The position numbers were made by a program, and so were the translations under genes. From an uncultured Dysosmobacter sp. (GTDB taxonomy: Bacteria; Bacillota; Clostridia; Oscillospirales; Oscillospiraceae), in assembly GCA_934597465.1 (NCBI GenBank), contig CAKTSC010000116.1, forward strand, positions 1 through 5,472: DNA of 5,472 nt, in the 5' to 3' direction. Shown here piece by piece: positions 5,038-5,472 of this stretch (its first letter is position 1; every line of letters begins with the position of its first letter). The notes under the pieces were generated by a model that was not told the DNA's origin, did not search any database, and saw only the letters and a list, made by a program, of their open reading frames with translations.

Positions 5038-5472
5038 TCAGTCACGGTTCTGGAAAATTTTGAAGATATCCTCAAAGGGATCGTTCTCCTCGGGCTTGGG
5101 CTCCTCCATCTCAAGGGGCTGGGGCGGCTCGGCGTGGGGAGCCTTCTCTTCCGCCGGGGCGGCGGCAGGGGCGGCATTCCCGGCGGGAGCGGTGGTGGTG
5201 ACGGGGGTCTTCAGGCCGGGCGTGACAGGGGGCTCCTCCACCTTCTCAAAGCCGGTGGCGATGACGGTGACCCGGATCTCATCCTCCATGCTCTCATCGA
5301 AGGTGGCGCCGAAAATGGTGAGGGCGTCGGGGTGAACAGCCTGCTGAACGAGGCTTGCGGCCTGCTCCACCTCCTCCAGGCCGATGTCCATGGAGCCGGT
5401 GATGTTGATGAGCACGCCCCGGGCGCCCTCGATGGAGGTCTCCAGCAGGGGGCTGGAGATGGCCATGCGGGC
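5038..5472 (-). CDS. ftsZ: Cell division protein FtsZ, C-terminal part (5' end outside window)
   Basis: FtsZ is the tubulin-like GTPase that forms the division ring at midcell, and also at the asymmetric septum during sporulation. The 144 visible residues begin inside the C-terminal half of the globular domain. ARMAISSPLLETSIEGARG and VLINITGSMDIGLEEVEQAA are diagnostic FtsZ sequence, followed by IFGATFDESMEDEIRVTVIATGFEK, the last strands of that domain. A disordered linker of about 50 residues rich in Ala, Pro, Glu and Thr follows (from about residue 79 of the fragment). The protein ends in DPFEDIFKIFQNRD, the position of the conserved tail that binds FtsA, SepF and other partners. That tail lacks the common DIPxFLR pattern. 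The gene runs off the right edge, so the GTP-binding half and start are not visible. A strong terminator follows the stop. Confidence 0.97.
   Translation of the reverse strand, partial: ARMAISSPLLETSIEGARGVLINITGSMDIGLEEVEQAASLVQQAVHPDALTIFGATFDESMEDEIRVTVIATGFEKVEEPPVTPGLKTPVTTTAPAGNAAPAAAPAEEKAPHAEPPQPLEMEEPKPEENDPFEDIFKIFQNRD

Noticed and set aside
4862..5335. Plus-strand 157-residue frame across the ftsZ-spoIVB gap
   Set aside because: It passes through the ftsZ terminator and then runs antisense to the Ala/Pro-rich FtsZ linker, giving low-complexity Gly/Ala/Ser sequence.

Overview
The window comes from a high-GC, endospore-forming Firmicute. The spmAB pair, a SpoIVB-type peptidase and an AbrB regulator are markers of sporulating Bacillota. 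The strong G/C bias at third codon positions and the cysteine-containing clostridial form of AbrB suggest a member of the Oscillospiraceae or a related gut clostridial group. That placement is an inference from composition and gene content. No tRNA, rRNA, insertion sequence, CRISPR array or phage gene is visible.

Left part (1-1466). rsmI, a 16S rRNA 2'-O-methyltransferase, is on the + strand. Its start overlaps the stop of what is probably an upstream gene cut by the window edge. It converges on abrB (- strand) across a shared bidirectional terminator. The same rsmI/abrB convergent arrangement is known in Bacillus subtilis. An A/T-rich divergent region (1302-1466) holds a sigma-A-type promoter and a leader stem-loop for abrB, and must also hold the spmA promoter.

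Middle (1467-3760). spmA and spmB are on the + strand and overlap by 4 bases. They encode paired membrane proteins needed for spore core dehydration. They converge on azlC-azlD (- strand, 10-base overlap), a branched-chain amino acid exporter pair, with one hairpin terminator between the two operons. azlC has a near-consensus vegetative promoter at 3692-3720.

Right part (3809-5472). A spoIVB-like signalling peptidase gene lies on the - strand downstream of ftsZ and is separated from it by a strong terminator. Only the 3' end of ftsZ (GTPase C-terminal domain, linker and C-terminal tail) is inside the window.

Taken together, the window links a growth-phase regulator (AbrB), division (FtsZ), ribosome modification (RsmI) and two late sporulation functions (SpmAB, SpoIVB), with an unrelated amino acid exporter in between. 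Every large gene belongs to a known family, and I do not see an undescribed multi-gene system. The most unexpected signal is a small one: the abrB and spoIVB leaders each carry a stem-loop just upstream of the ribosome binding site, and both share the same nine bases at the loop.
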